From positions 3,950,001 to 4,014,000 of the forward strand of contig NC_016584.1 of assembly GCF_000235605.1 (NCBI RefSeq): a stretch of DNA of 64,000 nucleotides, in the 5' to 3' direction. The notes beneath the pieces were generated by a model. It was not told the DNA's origin. It saw only the letters and a list, made by a program, of their open reading frames with translations, and did no database searches. Within the stretch, counting starts at the first letter, position 1. Every line of letters begins with the position of its first letter. Both the position numbers and the translations under genes were made by a program. The DNA comes from Desulfosporosinus orientis DSM 765. GTDB lineage: Bacteria > Bacillota > Desulfitobacteriia > Desulfitobacteriales > Desulfitobacteriaceae. Shown in pieces: positions 53,770 to 62,989 of this stretch.

Positions 53770-53780
53770 GGAGTAAATTT

Positions 53781-53818
53781 AAGGACCGTGGAGAAACCAA
53801 AGTTTCAACACGGTCCTT
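53781..53818. terminator. Terminator
   Basis: AAGGACCGTG / CACGGTCCTT, perfect 10-bp stem with an 18-base loop. Confidence 0.75.
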
Positions 53819-53875
53819 AATCTATATTCAGTGAATAAGCCAGCAGCCCCGGCAGCCGGTCTCTGTTTTTCCGGG

Positions 53876-54712
53876 TCACAGAAACCCTGAGGGGTTATCT
53901 TCAGTAAATCCAGAGTCTTGTTGATAACTATAACAAAATTCATGATCCTGCTGCCTTTCAGCTTTAAAAGCCACCTTTTGCCCTACTCTGAAAATCTTTA
54001 CCTGTTCTGCCCCGGCCGCCACCCTGAAAGCTTGAGCATTGTCTTTAATGAGAAACCCAGACAGCTCATCAATACCGTAATCAAAAAGCACTGGGGCTAA
54101 GGGGGTAGCGGGCCCCACCATGCAGACCCGGGCAGCATTTCTCGTCAGTTCCAGAAGCCTTGGTAAAGTTTTATCCACCAGGGCCGTGCAGGTAAGATAG
54201 GCATAATCAGCTTCGGGCAGCAAGTACTCACAGGCCGGCATCGGGTAGTCCCCCTCTAAGGGGTCCCATTCAATAATGGAAAAGTCACAGACCGGTTCCA
54301 GCAAATTCTCCAGGTAAGGAAAATGCCCCACTACCACAACCTTTTTTCCCTTAACCGCGTTCTGAGACATAATAAAGGGATCATAACGCCGGTCTTCCAC
54401 GCGCCGTGCATCGGAAAATTCCACACCGTTGGCTCTGGCCACCTGAGGATTGTTATAGTAAGCGTTCAGGGCTGCGGCGCCCAGAGCAGCCTCCATTAGG
54501 TTCCATGATTTCACACAGGCTGCCACCTCCCGCAGGGGCGCGCCCAAGAGGTTTTTGTTGAACATGGGCATCCGCTGATCATAAGGCCGTCCCGCAGACA
54601 CCCCGGAACCGTCTCCGCTGCGGACATAGGTATAGTGGTACCCGCAAACCAGCTCATCTACCCGATAATCTTCAGGTATCCCTCCAATTAGGGCATCATA
54701 TAACTCCCACAC
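53876..54712 (-). CDS. DUF364 (PF04016) protein, putative heavy-metal chelation
   Basis: GTG 54712 after GGAGGG. 278 residues: an enolase-N-like part (VDELVCGYHYTYVRSGDGSG, WNLMEAALGAAALNAYYN) and a Rossmann-like part (KKVVVVGHFPYLENL, YLTCTALVDKTLPRLLELTR, MVGPATPLAPVLFDYGID). The first structure of this family came from Desulfitobacterium hafniense and suggested a role in heavy-metal chelation. It is third in a minus-strand operon with an ABC ATPase and a GTPase, opposite a metal-chelate importer. Confidence 0.88.
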   Translation of the reverse strand: MWELYDALIGGIPEDYRVDELVCGYHYTYVRSGDGSGVSAGRPYDQRMPMFNKNLLGAPLREVAACVKSWNLMEAALGAAALNAYYNNPQVARANGVEFSDARRVEDRRYDPFIMSQNAVKGKKVVVVGHFPYLENLLEPVCDFSIIEWDPLEGDYPMPACEYLLPEADYAYLTCTALVDKTLPRLLELTRNAARVCMVGPATPLAPVLFDYGIDELSGFLIKDNAQAFRVAAGAEQVKIFRVGQKVAFKAERQQDHEFCYSYQQDSGFTEDNPSGFL

Positions 54713-54779
54713 CTTAATCCCTCCTTTGTTTTTTGTGCATATATTCCAGCTCACAAATGACTTCCCCGCTAAATCATTA

Positions 54780-55808
54780 TCAGCTAGGCTCTTTCAAATC
54801 CCTCATACTAATCACTTCCCCGGCCCGCAGCGCTGTGCGCAGCCTTTGCATCGTATTATCCAGGTTTTCAATGATCCCCAAACTCTCCTTCTCTGCCTCG
54901 GAAATCTCAATGACTTTGGCGATTCCCCCATTTCGAATGACAATCCGCTTGTCAGCGCTCAGGGCCAAAAGGGGATCATGAGTAGAAACAAAAATAATCT
55001 TTTCCCTTTTGGCCAGGAGCGCTATAGCCTGCCTCCGGTTAATCCCGGCATTTTCGATTTCATCAATCAGGATGATGGGAGAGTCACTCATAAAGGCAGT
55101 ATCAGCGATCATCAGGGCCCGGGACTGCCCTCCGCTGAGCTGAGTTACCAAGGTGCTTTCAGAGAATTTTTCCCCGGCCAACTCATTGGCACACTGAAAA
55201 CAGGTTGCCGTCACTTCCCCCACATTGGGAGTCAGCCGGCACTTGGCATGCATTTCCAGAAATTCACGAACAGTCAAATCCATGACAAAATTCATATTTT
55301 GGGAAAGCTGGGCGACCAGTTTCCCCTCCATTTCGAAGCGCTGCAGGTCATCCAGTTCCGCCCCGTTGACTAAAATTCTCCTGCCCGTAAGAGTATCCCC
55401 CTGGGCCAGGCACTCGATGTCATTGAGCAGCCGGCTTTTCCCCGATCCCGTGGGCCCGACAATGCTGATGATTTCCCCGGCGGAAATAGTCAGACTGACA
55501 GATTCCGGGCACTTGGCTTTATTCCAGCCGCCGGTAATAGTGATAGACTTAACCTCGGCCAAGGGATTCTCTTTGGGGGTAAACTGTTCCAGAAACTCAG
55601 CAAAGTTCTTTAAAGCCCCCAACCGGTCTAAGCCGAATTCTGCGAGGGCTTCATCTTCCACCTCCAACAAGGCCTGAGAGAAAGGGAGCTCTTGTTCTAA
55701 ATTATTTAACCGAAAATTAGCCAGGAAGTCCCAGCCGATAGGGTACTCCCTCAAGACCTCTGCCAGAGGTTTGCTATCCAGAATCCTCATAAAATCTTCT
55801 GCCATCAT
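54780..55808 (-). CDS. Stand-alone ABC-type ATPase with N-terminal extension
   Basis: 342 residues. About 80 N-terminal residues (LAEVLREYPIGWDFLANFRL) form a small helical domain; the ATPase domain has Walker A GPTGSGKSR at 118-126, signature TQLSGGQSRALMIADTAF and Walker B IILIDEIENAGI. There is no permease, so it is not an ordinary transporter part; it resembles ATPases used in metal-cofactor assembly. ATG 55808 overlaps the GTPase stop (ATGA), so the two are translationally coupled. Confidence 0.8.
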   Translation of the reverse strand: MMAEDFMRILDSKPLAEVLREYPIGWDFLANFRLNNLEQELPFSQALLEVEDEALAEFGLDRLGALKNFAEFLEQFTPKENPLAEVKSITITGGWNKAKCPESVSLTISAGEIISIVGPTGSGKSRLLNDIECLAQGDTLTGRRILVNGAELDDLQRFEMEGKLVAQLSQNMNFVMDLTVREFLEMHAKCRLTPNVGEVTATCFQCANELAGEKFSESTLVTQLSGGQSRALMIADTAFMSDSPIILIDEIENAGINRRQAIALLAKREKIIFVSTHDPLLALSADKRIVIRNGGIAKVIEISEAEKESLGIIENLDNTMQRLRTALRAGEVISMRDLKEPS

Positions 55809-56497
55809 AGCTTTTTAAACTCCATTTTCTTCATCATTCCCATCTGATAAGGCTCTCCTATTTTTATTTCCCCAGTGCAATAAGAACAGATAGCAGCAGG
55901 CGTGGTGAAGCGCAGTCTCGTATCCCTGAGGCTTCGGATCTCCCCGGCCTGCTGAAGATATTTCGCCAGAATAAAGGCCCCCTGCCCAGTAATCCCGTTA
56001 ACAAAAATCACCTTCCCTGCTGAATTCACCTGCCGGATATTAAAGGCAAAGACTTCCCGTTCCGCCTGGGAAACAATATCTCCTTTGGTAACCACCACGA
56101 TATCCGCGTATTTGAGCATGGGACCTATTTTGCGGGGGGTATTCACTCCGGACAGATTGTCAATCACACAGATGGACAGGATCCCTTTGATATAAGGGGA
56201 ACAGCGATTGCACAGACCGGCGCTCTCCGTGATGAGCACCTCAAAACCTGACTGAACTCCCCATTGCACTGCATCTTCAATATTGCTTACAAAATAATGA
56301 TCCGGACATACTTTGCCGGAAAACCCGGTATGCACAGGGATTCCCGCCTCTGCATAGCTGAGATTGTCAAAGGAAGTCAGGCAGTCAAATTTCACAACCC
56401 CAATGCTCCCTTGGAGACGATTCATACATTCAATCAGCCTTAGTATCACCGATGTCTTGCCTGAAGATGGCGGACCGGCTACAGTTATCAGTTTCAT
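55805..56497 (-). CDS. G3E-like P-loop GTPase (HypB/UreG/CobW type)
   Basis: ATG 56497 gives MKLITVAGPPSSGKTSVILR, a SIMIBI-class P-loop. Further motifs: IGVVKFDCLTSFDN, ITESAGLCNRCSPYI and VVVTKGDIVSQAE, the GTPase specificity region, plus a C-terminal ICSYCTGEIKIG. Cys-x2-Cys pairs suggest metal binding. HypB and UreG relatives insert metal ions into enzymes with GTP hydrolysis. First gene of the operon GTPase, ATPase, DUF364. Confidence 0.82.
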   Translation of the reverse strand: MKLITVAGPPSSGKTSVILRLIECMNRLQGSIGVVKFDCLTSFDNLSYAEAGIPVHTGFSGKVCPDHYFVSNIEDAVQWGVQSGFEVLITESAGLCNRCSPYIKGILSICVIDNLSGVNTPRKIGPMLKYADIVVVTKGDIVSQAEREVFAFNIRQVNSAGKVIFVNGITGQGAFILAKYLQQAGEIRSLRDTRLRFTTPAAICSYCTGEIKIGEPYQMGMMKKMEFKKL

Positions 56498-56651
56498 AAC
56501 AACCTCCAAACTCTTTCCTTCTACGCCTTATATTCATTTATGTTATGTTATTTTATTACCCATCTTTAATTTAACCATTTATCGTCTCTTTGTCCAGTTT
56601 ATTTATGTTAGTTTTTATTCGTTGAATTACATTCTTATTTGTTTTTGTTCA

Positions 56652-56680
56652 TTGACAAGACATTCTTCCCCTTGTATAAT
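56652..56680 (+). promoter_or_regulatory. Consensus promoter of the metal-chelate importer
   Basis: TTGACA (56652-56657), 17 bp, TATAAT (56675-56680), 120 bp upstream of the permease start. The 300-bp divergent region is AT-rich with repeated TTATGTTA-like words that might bind a regulator. Confidence 0.75.
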
Positions 56681-56799
56681 TTTTAACAAATCAGATAATT
56701 CCTCATCTCCTGCCGGTTTTCCCTTCTCCCAAACCAGCGGCTGCATGTAAATTTATCCTGTGTGATGTATAACAGTTTCTTTTAGAAGGCGGTAAGACT

Positions 56800-57813
56800 A
56801 TGAGGAAAATAAAACAGAATCAGGCAGTGGTCTGTGGTCTGGGCATTCTGCTTATCATCTCAATCTTCATTTCCATTCGCTTCGGCCGCTACCCTATCCC
56901 CAGCAGAGAACTCTTGGGAATTTTGCTTGGCAAATTTAATCACGCCGAGAAATTCTGGCCTGATCAAGTTGAAATCGTGCTGCTCAATATCAGGTTGCCC
57001 CGCATCCTTTTAGCTTGTCTGGTCGGCTGCTGCCTATCTGCTGCCGGCGCAGCTTATCAAGGGGTTTTTCAAAACCCGATGGCTGCTCCGGATGTCTTGG
57101 GAGCCTCACAGGGGGCAGCCTTTGGAGCTGCTTTGGCGATTCTTTATTACAGCAGCAGTGCTTTTATCACCTTCAGCGCCTTTTTCTTCTCACTTCTGAC
57201 GGTGGTTTTAGTCTTTCTTATCAGTCAGCGCGCCCGGGGAAAAAACCTTCTGGCTTTAGTTCTCTCGGGAATCATGATCAGCTCCCTCTTTTCGGCTGGT
57301 ACCTCGTTTATCAAATTAGTGGCCGATCCCACGGACCAGCTTCCCGCCATCACTTACTGGCTGATGGGAAGCCTGGCAGGAGCAAAGATCAGCGACATTC
57401 TATTCTCCATCATCCCCATGAGCCTCGGGCTCATCCCTTTGCTCCTCTTGCGCTGGCGCCTGAATGTTCTTACCTTAGGGGACGATGAAGCCAAGACCAT
57501 AGGGGTCAATGCCCAAAGAATCCGCCTGCTGGTCATCATCTGCGCCACTTTTGTCACGGCAGCCAGTGTATCCGTAAGCGGCATGATCGGCTGGGTAGGC
57601 CTGATCATCCCCCATTTGGCGAGAAAGCTGGTAGGAAACAATTTCAATCATCTTATGCCCGCATCCATGCTGCTCGGGGCAATTTTTCTCTTGTTTGTAG
57701 ATAATTTCTCAAGAAATCTATTTACAACGGAAATCCCCCTGGGCATACTCACTGCTTTTATCGGAGCACCCTTTTTCATCTACTTAATTACCCGAAAGGG
57801 GGAAAGTTTTTGA
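56800..57813 (+). CDS. FecCD-family ABC transporter permease
   Basis: 337 residues with about nine to ten transmembrane helices and family blocks IRLPRILLACLVGCCLSAAG, YQGVFQNPMAAPDVLGASQG, SVSGMIGWVGLIIPHLARKL and LGILTAFIGAPFFIYLI. Imports metal chelates, cobalamin or similar compounds. First gene of a plus-strand operon with the ATPase (4-bp overlap) and binding protein, divergent from the DUF364 operon. Confidence 0.92.
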   Translation: MRKIKQNQAVVCGLGILLIISIFISIRFGRYPIPSRELLGILLGKFNHAEKFWPDQVEIVLLNIRLPRILLACLVGCCLSAAGAAYQGVFQNPMAAPDVLGASQGAAFGAALAILYYSSSAFITFSAFFFSLLTVVLVFLISQRARGKNLLALVLSGIMISSLFSAGTSFIKLVADPTDQLPAITYWLMGSLAGAKISDILFSIIPMSLGLIPLLLLRWRLNVLTLGDDEAKTIGVNAQRIRLLVIICATFVTAASVSVSGMIGWVGLIIPHLARKLVGNNFNHLMPASMLLGAIFLLFVDNFSRNLFTTEIPLGILTAFIGAPFFIYLITRKGESF

Positions 57814-58616
57814 GTATTGAGGTTGCTGATCTGAGTTTCAGCTATGGGGACCGGCTTATTCTCGATGGGATCAGCTTTGTAGCCAAGGATAAGGAACTTT
57901 TATCCATCCTGGGGCCGAATGGTACAGGGAAAAGCACCCTCTTTCTCTGTATACTCGGCCTGCTCAGCAAGTATAAAGGAAAGGCACTTTTAAACGGCAG
58001 AGACATTCGTGATTTAGGGATCAGGGAAATCGCTAAGGTCATCGCCTATATTCCCCAATCCCACTACCCTTCCTTTAACTATACGGTCTTTGATATGGTT
58101 CTCATGGGCACCACCGTTCAGTTATCCCCTCTTTCCAGCCCCGGCGCCAAACAGCGCAAACTTGCAGAGTCTGCTTTGGAACGCCTGGGTATTTCTCATT
58201 TAAAAGAGCGGGGCTACACCCAGATCAGCGGCGGGGAACGGCAGCTGGTTTTAATGGCCCGAGCCCTGGTTCAGGAAGCCCATATCCTGATCCTGGATGA
58301 ACCTACTGCCAACCTGGACTTCGGCAACCAGATCCGGGTTCTCAACCAAATCAGATCTTTGACCAAGGAAGGGTATACCATTATTCAATCCACTCATAAT
58401 CCGGATCAAACCTTTTTATTTTCGGACAGAGTCATGGCTATGAAGGATGGCAAAGTACTGGCTCTGGGTACCCCCTGCCAGGTGTTTAGTCAAGAGCTGA
58501 TTCAACAGCTTTATGGGATTGACGTTGAGCTGCAGAGCCTCTACGGCGACAAAGCCCGAGTCTGCATTCCGAAGAGCATTATCGAAGCTGACTCCCCGCA
58601 GCGCTTTTGCTCTTAA
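57810..58616 (+). CDS. FecE/BtuD-type ABC transporter ATPase
   Basis: TTG 57810 overlaps the permease stop. 268 residues: Walker A GPNGTGKST, signature ISGGERQLVLMARAL, Walker B ILILDEPTANLDFG, and YIPQSHYPSFNYTV Q-loop region typical of the iron/cobalamin group. Confidence 0.92.
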   Translation: MSIEVADLSFSYGDRLILDGISFVAKDKELLSILGPNGTGKSTLFLCILGLLSKYKGKALLNGRDIRDLGIREIAKVIAYIPQSHYPSFNYTVFDMVLMGTTVQLSPLSSPGAKQRKLAESALERLGISHLKERGYTQISGGERQLVLMARALVQEAHILILDEPTANLDFGNQIRVLNQIRSLTKEGYTIIQSTHNPDQTFLFSDRVMAMKDGKVLALGTPCQVFSQELIQQLYGIDVELQSLYGDKARVCIPKSIIEADSPQRFCS

Positions 58617-58664
58617 AACAAATCCATATATTTAGCCAAAACTACATATTAAGGAGGACCTTCT

Positions 58665-59774
58665 ATGAAAAAGAAATTTTTCGCAGTTCTCATCGTTCTT
58701 TGCCTGGCTCTGACCATGACCACAGCCTGCGGCAAACTCACCGGCGGACCCAGCCAGCCTGCTTCTGCCCCCGCCAACAACGCTGAGGACGACAACGCCA
58801 CCGTCAGTTTTACGGATTCAGCCGGGCGGGTTGTTGAAATCCCCAAAAATATTACCCGCATTGCCCCTTCCGGCTCCATGGCTCAAATCGTCCTCTTCGC
58901 CCTGGCCCCGGATATGTTTGTGGGCCTTTCCTCGAAATGGGCTCCGGCAGCCGAGGAATATCTCGATACCAAATACTACAACCTTCCCGTTCTGGGCCAG
59001 CTCTACGGAAGTTCTGATCTGAACCTTGAGGAACTAGCCAAAGTTAACCCCCAGCTAATCATTGACGTGGGTGAGCCCAAATCCACCATCGTGGAAGATA
59101 TGGACGGGCTTTCAAAGCAAGTGGGTATCCCCGCCGTTCATATCACCGCCACAACCGAAACCATGGGTGATGCCTACCGGATGCTGGGCAAGCTGCTGGG
59201 CCGGGAAAAAGAAGCTGAAGTCCTCGCCCAGTACAGCGAAGAAATTAAGCAGAATACCGATGAGATCATGAAAAAGGTCGGGGAAAACGGCAAAGCGAAT
59301 CTCCTCTATTGTCTGGGTGACAATGGGCTTAATGTCCTGGCCAAAGGCTCATTCCACGCCGAAATCCTTGATCAGATCAGCAACAATGTGGCCGTGGTCA
59401 AAGACATCTCCAGCAAGGGCAGCGGCAATCCGGTGGATCTGGAACAAATCCTCCTCTGGAACCCGGATGTGATTGTCTTTGCGCCTGACAGCATTTACAG
59501 CACCGTCGGCCAAGATAGGTCCTGGCAGGAAATAAAGGCTATCAAGAATGGCAGATATTATGAGGTACCCCTAGGCCCATATAACTGGATGGGCTTCCCT
59601 CCTTCTGTCAACCGCTATATGGGTATGATCTGGATTACCCAGCTGCTCTATCCCGAACAGGCCCACTATGATCTCTACAAAGAGACCGCTCGTTATTACG
59701 ACTTATTCTATCACTGCAAATTGACGGAAGCTCAATACAAAGCTTTAGTGGCTAATTCCATTTTGCGCTCCTGA
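58665..59774 (+). CDS. FecB/BtuF-type substrate-binding lipoprotein
   Basis: 369 residues. Signal peptide with lipobox MTTAC, a short Pro/Ala linker, then a class III binding fold (VSFTDSAGRVVEIPKNITRI, DLNLEELAKVNPQLIIDVGE, DLEQILLWNPDVIVFAPDS, GPYNWMGFPPSVNRYMGMIW). AGGAGG precedes the ATG. The ligand is a metal chelate or oxyanion; the facing DUF364/GTPase operon suggests a metal to be inserted into a cofactor. Terminator at 59799. Confidence 0.9.
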   Translation: MKKKFFAVLIVLCLALTMTTACGKLTGGPSQPASAPANNAEDDNATVSFTDSAGRVVEIPKNITRIAPSGSMAQIVLFALAPDMFVGLSSKWAPAAEEYLDTKYYNLPVLGQLYGSSDLNLEELAKVNPQLIIDVGEPKSTIVEDMDGLSKQVGIPAVHITATTETMGDAYRMLGKLLGREKEAEVLAQYSEEIKQNTDEIMKKVGENGKANLLYCLGDNGLNVLAKGSFHAEILDQISNNVAVVKDISSKGSGNPVDLEQILLWNPDVIVFAPDSIYSTVGQDRSWQEIKAIKNGRYYEVPLGPYNWMGFPPSVNRYMGMIWITQLLYPEQAHYDLYKETARYYDLFYHCKLTEAQYKALVANSILRS

Positions 59775-59798
59775 AAATAATGAATTAATCATAAGACT

Positions 59799-59840
59799 AT
59801 GACAAAGTGCGCTCCCAGCTCCTGGAAGCGCACTTTGTCA
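59799..59840 (+). terminator. Terminator of the importer operon
   Basis: TGACAAAGTGCGCT / AGCGCACTTTGTCA, a 14-bp stem with inner CCAG/CTGG pairing, 25 bp past the binding-protein stop. Confidence 0.8.
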
Positions 59841-59913
59841 TTATGAGTATTTTCCAAGGCTAATCCATTTGTACTAGCAATTTACTGTTATCACCCTCTG
59901 CAGCCTAATTTTT

Positions 59914-60065
59914 CTAATTTCCAATGACTTTCTGCTCTAGTGACTTCCAGGGCTGATACACCATAATACCAAGCAAAAAAGCACACACCATGATCAAGGT
60001 AGCAATTAAAAGAGTATTATGTATTCCGCCGACGATATTCTCGGGGCTTGCGGCGGTCACTGAAT
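59914..60065 (-). pseudogene. MFS transporter C-terminal remnant
   Basis: The frame reads TAASPENIVGGIHNTLLIAT, LIMVCAFLLGIMVYQPWKSL, EQKVIGN, stop: the last transmembrane helix and tail of an MFS drug-transporter-like protein. No other gene in 59841-60267. Confidence 0.6.
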
Positions 60066-60267
60066 TAGTTTGTATGAAAATATAGAATCAGCGAATCAGG
60101 TTTTCCAATACCTTCATTCATAATGACGAACATTTAGTCCAAAGATCAAAAGACGTGTTCTCTACAAATCATTGTTTTTTACGACAAAATAATATGACAA
60201 ATTTTTAACAAGCCTTGGGGGTACAATTAAAATAAATCCCATACTTTGCATAATGGAGGTAATTATT

Positions 60268-62919
60268 TTGTATCACGCCTTTGCAACCAACGTTATAGAT
60301 TTGTTATTTTTAGGCTGTGTCTCCATTTGGATGGACTTATCTTTGAACAAGAAATATTCCCGTTATATAATGGGTTTTTTATTCGGCTTTATCACTATAT
60401 TTTTAATGCATGGTCACATTATTGTTGGTGAAGGCCGTTTTTTCGATTTTCGCCATATCTCCCTTACGATGGCAGGTTTTATCGGCGGCCCAAGTACAGC
60501 TGTAATTGCAGCATTAATGAGTTTGCTGTACCGGTTTATTGCCGGCGGAAATAGCGCAGTGGGCGGTATAGCAAATATTATCATTTTTGCTTCATTCGGC
60601 ATTGCCTTGGGTCACTATTTTAAAAACAAGAAAATTTGTAAAAAAGCTTGGTTCCTACTTCTAATAGGAATGATTATGAGTTGTATTTTACTATGTATTC
60701 TTGAGTTTATCTCCCCATGGCTGTTGAATCCCAACATACCGGTTAGCGGAACCGTCATATGGCTTTTTTTAATCACCACTCCATTATTAGTTTTGTTTAT
60801 CTTTAAATTGTATTTTTGGACTTACGATTACTTAAGCAAAGCACTCATCCTGGATACCATAATTAACAAAAGTTCAATCAACTTAATAATTTTTAATGAC
60901 CGAAGCCCCATTCTTTACAGCGATGCAATAAAAAAGCAATGCCACTCGCATCCTTTTAGTGACCCTGCTAAAATTCATTCCCATAGAGAATTTGCAACAA
61001 AAGACGGAAGACACTATATCACTGATTTGTCCACCTTTCAGATGCCGAGCGGCGAAAATGCCTGTGCTGCAATTTTTTACGATATAACGGATCACAAACA
61101 GGACCAAGAGCAGCTCAGGGTAGCAACGGATCGATTTAAAAAAGCCTTTCAGCTGGGTCCACATATGATGTCCATCATACGTAAATCCGACTTAACCTAT
61201 ATAGATGTCAATGATCGTTTCCTCAAAGAAAGAGATTTTCGCCGTGAAGACATAATAGGTAAAACACCCATCGAGATAGGTGTTCCTGAAAGCCAATTCT
61301 ATGAGATCATTAAATCCATTGAGCTGCAAGGATCGGTTCGAAACATAGAATGCTCGACAATTACAAAACTTGGCTTCAAAAAAACGATAATCATTTCAGC
61401 TGAAACGATTCAAATCGACGGTCAAGAATGCATCTTATTTGCCTATAATAACGTTACTGAAATGAAACGCTTGCAAACAGAAAAGCTTGAGCAGCTTCAG
61501 AAGTATTTAATATTAGAGGCTGACCTTTCCAGAAGTAATCAACTAATAGCCGGGATTATCAATAGTATGCCCGACAGTTTTTATGTGTTAGATGATCAAG
61601 ACAGGTTTATTTATATCAATAATCAAGCCGAAGAGCTACTACAAAAATCACGTGAAACCCTCCTGGGGCAAGTATGTTGGGATCACTTTCCTCAAGTAAG
61701 AGGAACTTTACTGGAATGTTATTATAATAGAGCAAAGAATGATGGCTTATCCTTTACATTGGAATATGAAAGCATTTTACTCCAAGACAAATGGTATCAG
61801 ATTACCGGATACCCTTCCCAATTTGGCATATCGGTCTACTACCAGGATCTTACAGAACAAAAATTAGCATGTGAAAAATTAAGCAAATCGAAAGAAGAAA
61901 CCATATCCGTTCTTGAAAGTATGACTGACAGTTTTTTTTCAATTAATGAGGATTGGCAGTTTACTTATATAAATTGTTCCGCTGAAAAAGCCTTTGGTAA
62001 ATCTCGCGAGGAATTGTTAGGCAAAAAACTGACAGACGAATTTAAGCTCCATGAGACCTCGCTCCTTAACTATCAAACAGCGATGGACGAAAATAGATCC
62101 TTTACTTATGAAATTATTTCAGAAATGTTAGGCAACAAATGGGTAGAAATAAAACTCTATCCAATAGAAAATGGACTTTCCATCTACTTTCAAGATATTT
62201 CAAGCCGCAAAAAATCCGAAGAAGAAATGGCTAGACTTGACCGTCTTAACCTTGTAGGACAATTAGCTGCAGGTATAGGACATGAAATCAGAAATCCGCT
62301 GACAACAATTCGTGGCTATCTCCAATTGATAGGTGATAAACCTGATTACGCAATTCTGAAGCCAACTTTCGACCTAATGATTTCCGAAGTTGATCGTGCA
62401 AATTCCATCATTACAGAATTCCTTTCCCTGGCTCAAACCAAAAAAACCGAACTGAAGCTTCAAAACCTTAATGACATTCTTGATCAGTTATACCCTCTTC
62501 TCCAGGCCGATGCGTTATCTCAAAATAAACAGCTTCGCTTTATTCTGGGATATATCCCCACTCTTGAATTGAATGCCAAAGAAATCACTCAGCTTATTCT
62601 AAATCTAACCCGCAATGGGTTCGAGGCAATGGCGGAAAGAGGCTGCCTGACTATTGAAAGCTATTTGCAGGATGGTAAAGTAGTTCTGGCAATTGATGAT
62701 GAAGGATGCGGTATTCCACCTGAAAACAGCATAAAAATCGGTACCCCTTTCTTTACCACTAAAGATACTGGTACCGGTTTAGGTCTAGCTACATGCTACA
62801 GAATTGTGGAAGCACATGGAGCCAAGATCTGCGTCGATTCCAGCTCCAGTGGTACAACTTTCTATATTTCTTTTCCCATCCCGGATAAGGAACAGAATGC
62901 TAACCACATGATCGCCTAA
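60268..62919 (+). CDS. Membrane PAS-containing sensor histidine kinase
   Basis: TTG 60268 lies 8 nt after GGAGG; the ATG at 60253 includes that RBS. About 883 residues: five to six N-terminal transmembrane helices of 5TM-LytS type (SLTMAGFIGGPSTAVIAALM), about three PAS domains (FQLGPHMMSIIRKSDLTYID; IINSMPDSFYVLDDQDRFIY; LESMTDSFFSINEDWQFTYI), then H-box AAGIGHEIRNPLTTIRGYLQ, N-box NLTRNGFEAM and G-box TGTGLGLATCYRIVEAHG. NtrB/KinE-like kinases of this build feed sporulation or other regulators. No response regulator is adjacent, so it is an orphan. Confidence 0.9.
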   Translation: MYHAFATNVIDLLFLGCVSIWMDLSLNKKYSRYIMGFLFGFITIFLMHGHIIVGEGRFFDFRHISLTMAGFIGGPSTAVIAALMSLLYRFIAGGNSAVGGIANIIIFASFGIALGHYFKNKKICKKAWFLLLIGMIMSCILLCILEFISPWLLNPNIPVSGTVIWLFLITTPLLVLFIFKLYFWTYDYLSKALILDTIINKSSINLIIFNDRSPILYSDAIKKQCHSHPFSDPAKIHSHREFATKDGRHYITDLSTFQMPSGENACAAIFYDITDHKQDQEQLRVATDRFKKAFQLGPHMMSIIRKSDLTYIDVNDRFLKERDFRREDIIGKTPIEIGVPESQFYEIIKSIELQGSVRNIECSTITKLGFKKTIIISAETIQIDGQECILFAYNNVTEMKRLQTEKLEQLQKYLILEADLSRSNQLIAGIINSMPDSFYVLDDQDRFIYINNQAEELLQKSRETLLGQVCWDHFPQVRGTLLECYYNRAKNDGLSFTLEYESILLQDKWYQITGYPSQFGISVYYQDLTEQKLACEKLSKSKEETISVLESMTDSFFSINEDWQFTYINCSAEKAFGKSREELLGKKLTDEFKLHETSLLNYQTAMDENRSFTYEIISEMLGNKWVEIKLYPIENGLSIYFQDISSRKKSEEEMARLDRLNLVGQLAAGIGHEIRNPLTTIRGYLQLIGDKPDYAILKPTFDLMISEVDRANSIITEFLSLAQTKKTELKLQNLNDILDQLYPLLQADALSQNKQLRFILGYIPTLELNAKEITQLILNLTRNGFEAMAERGCLTIESYLQDGKVVLAIDDEGCGIPPENSIKIGTPFFTTKDTGTGLGLATCYRIVEAHGAKICVDSSSSGTTFYISFPIPDKEQNANHMIA

Positions 62920-62989
62920 CCTGACAGGTTTTTTCAAATTATCTCATCAACTCTTCCTTGTCAGTGATAAGCCTGAGGCATTCTATTGC

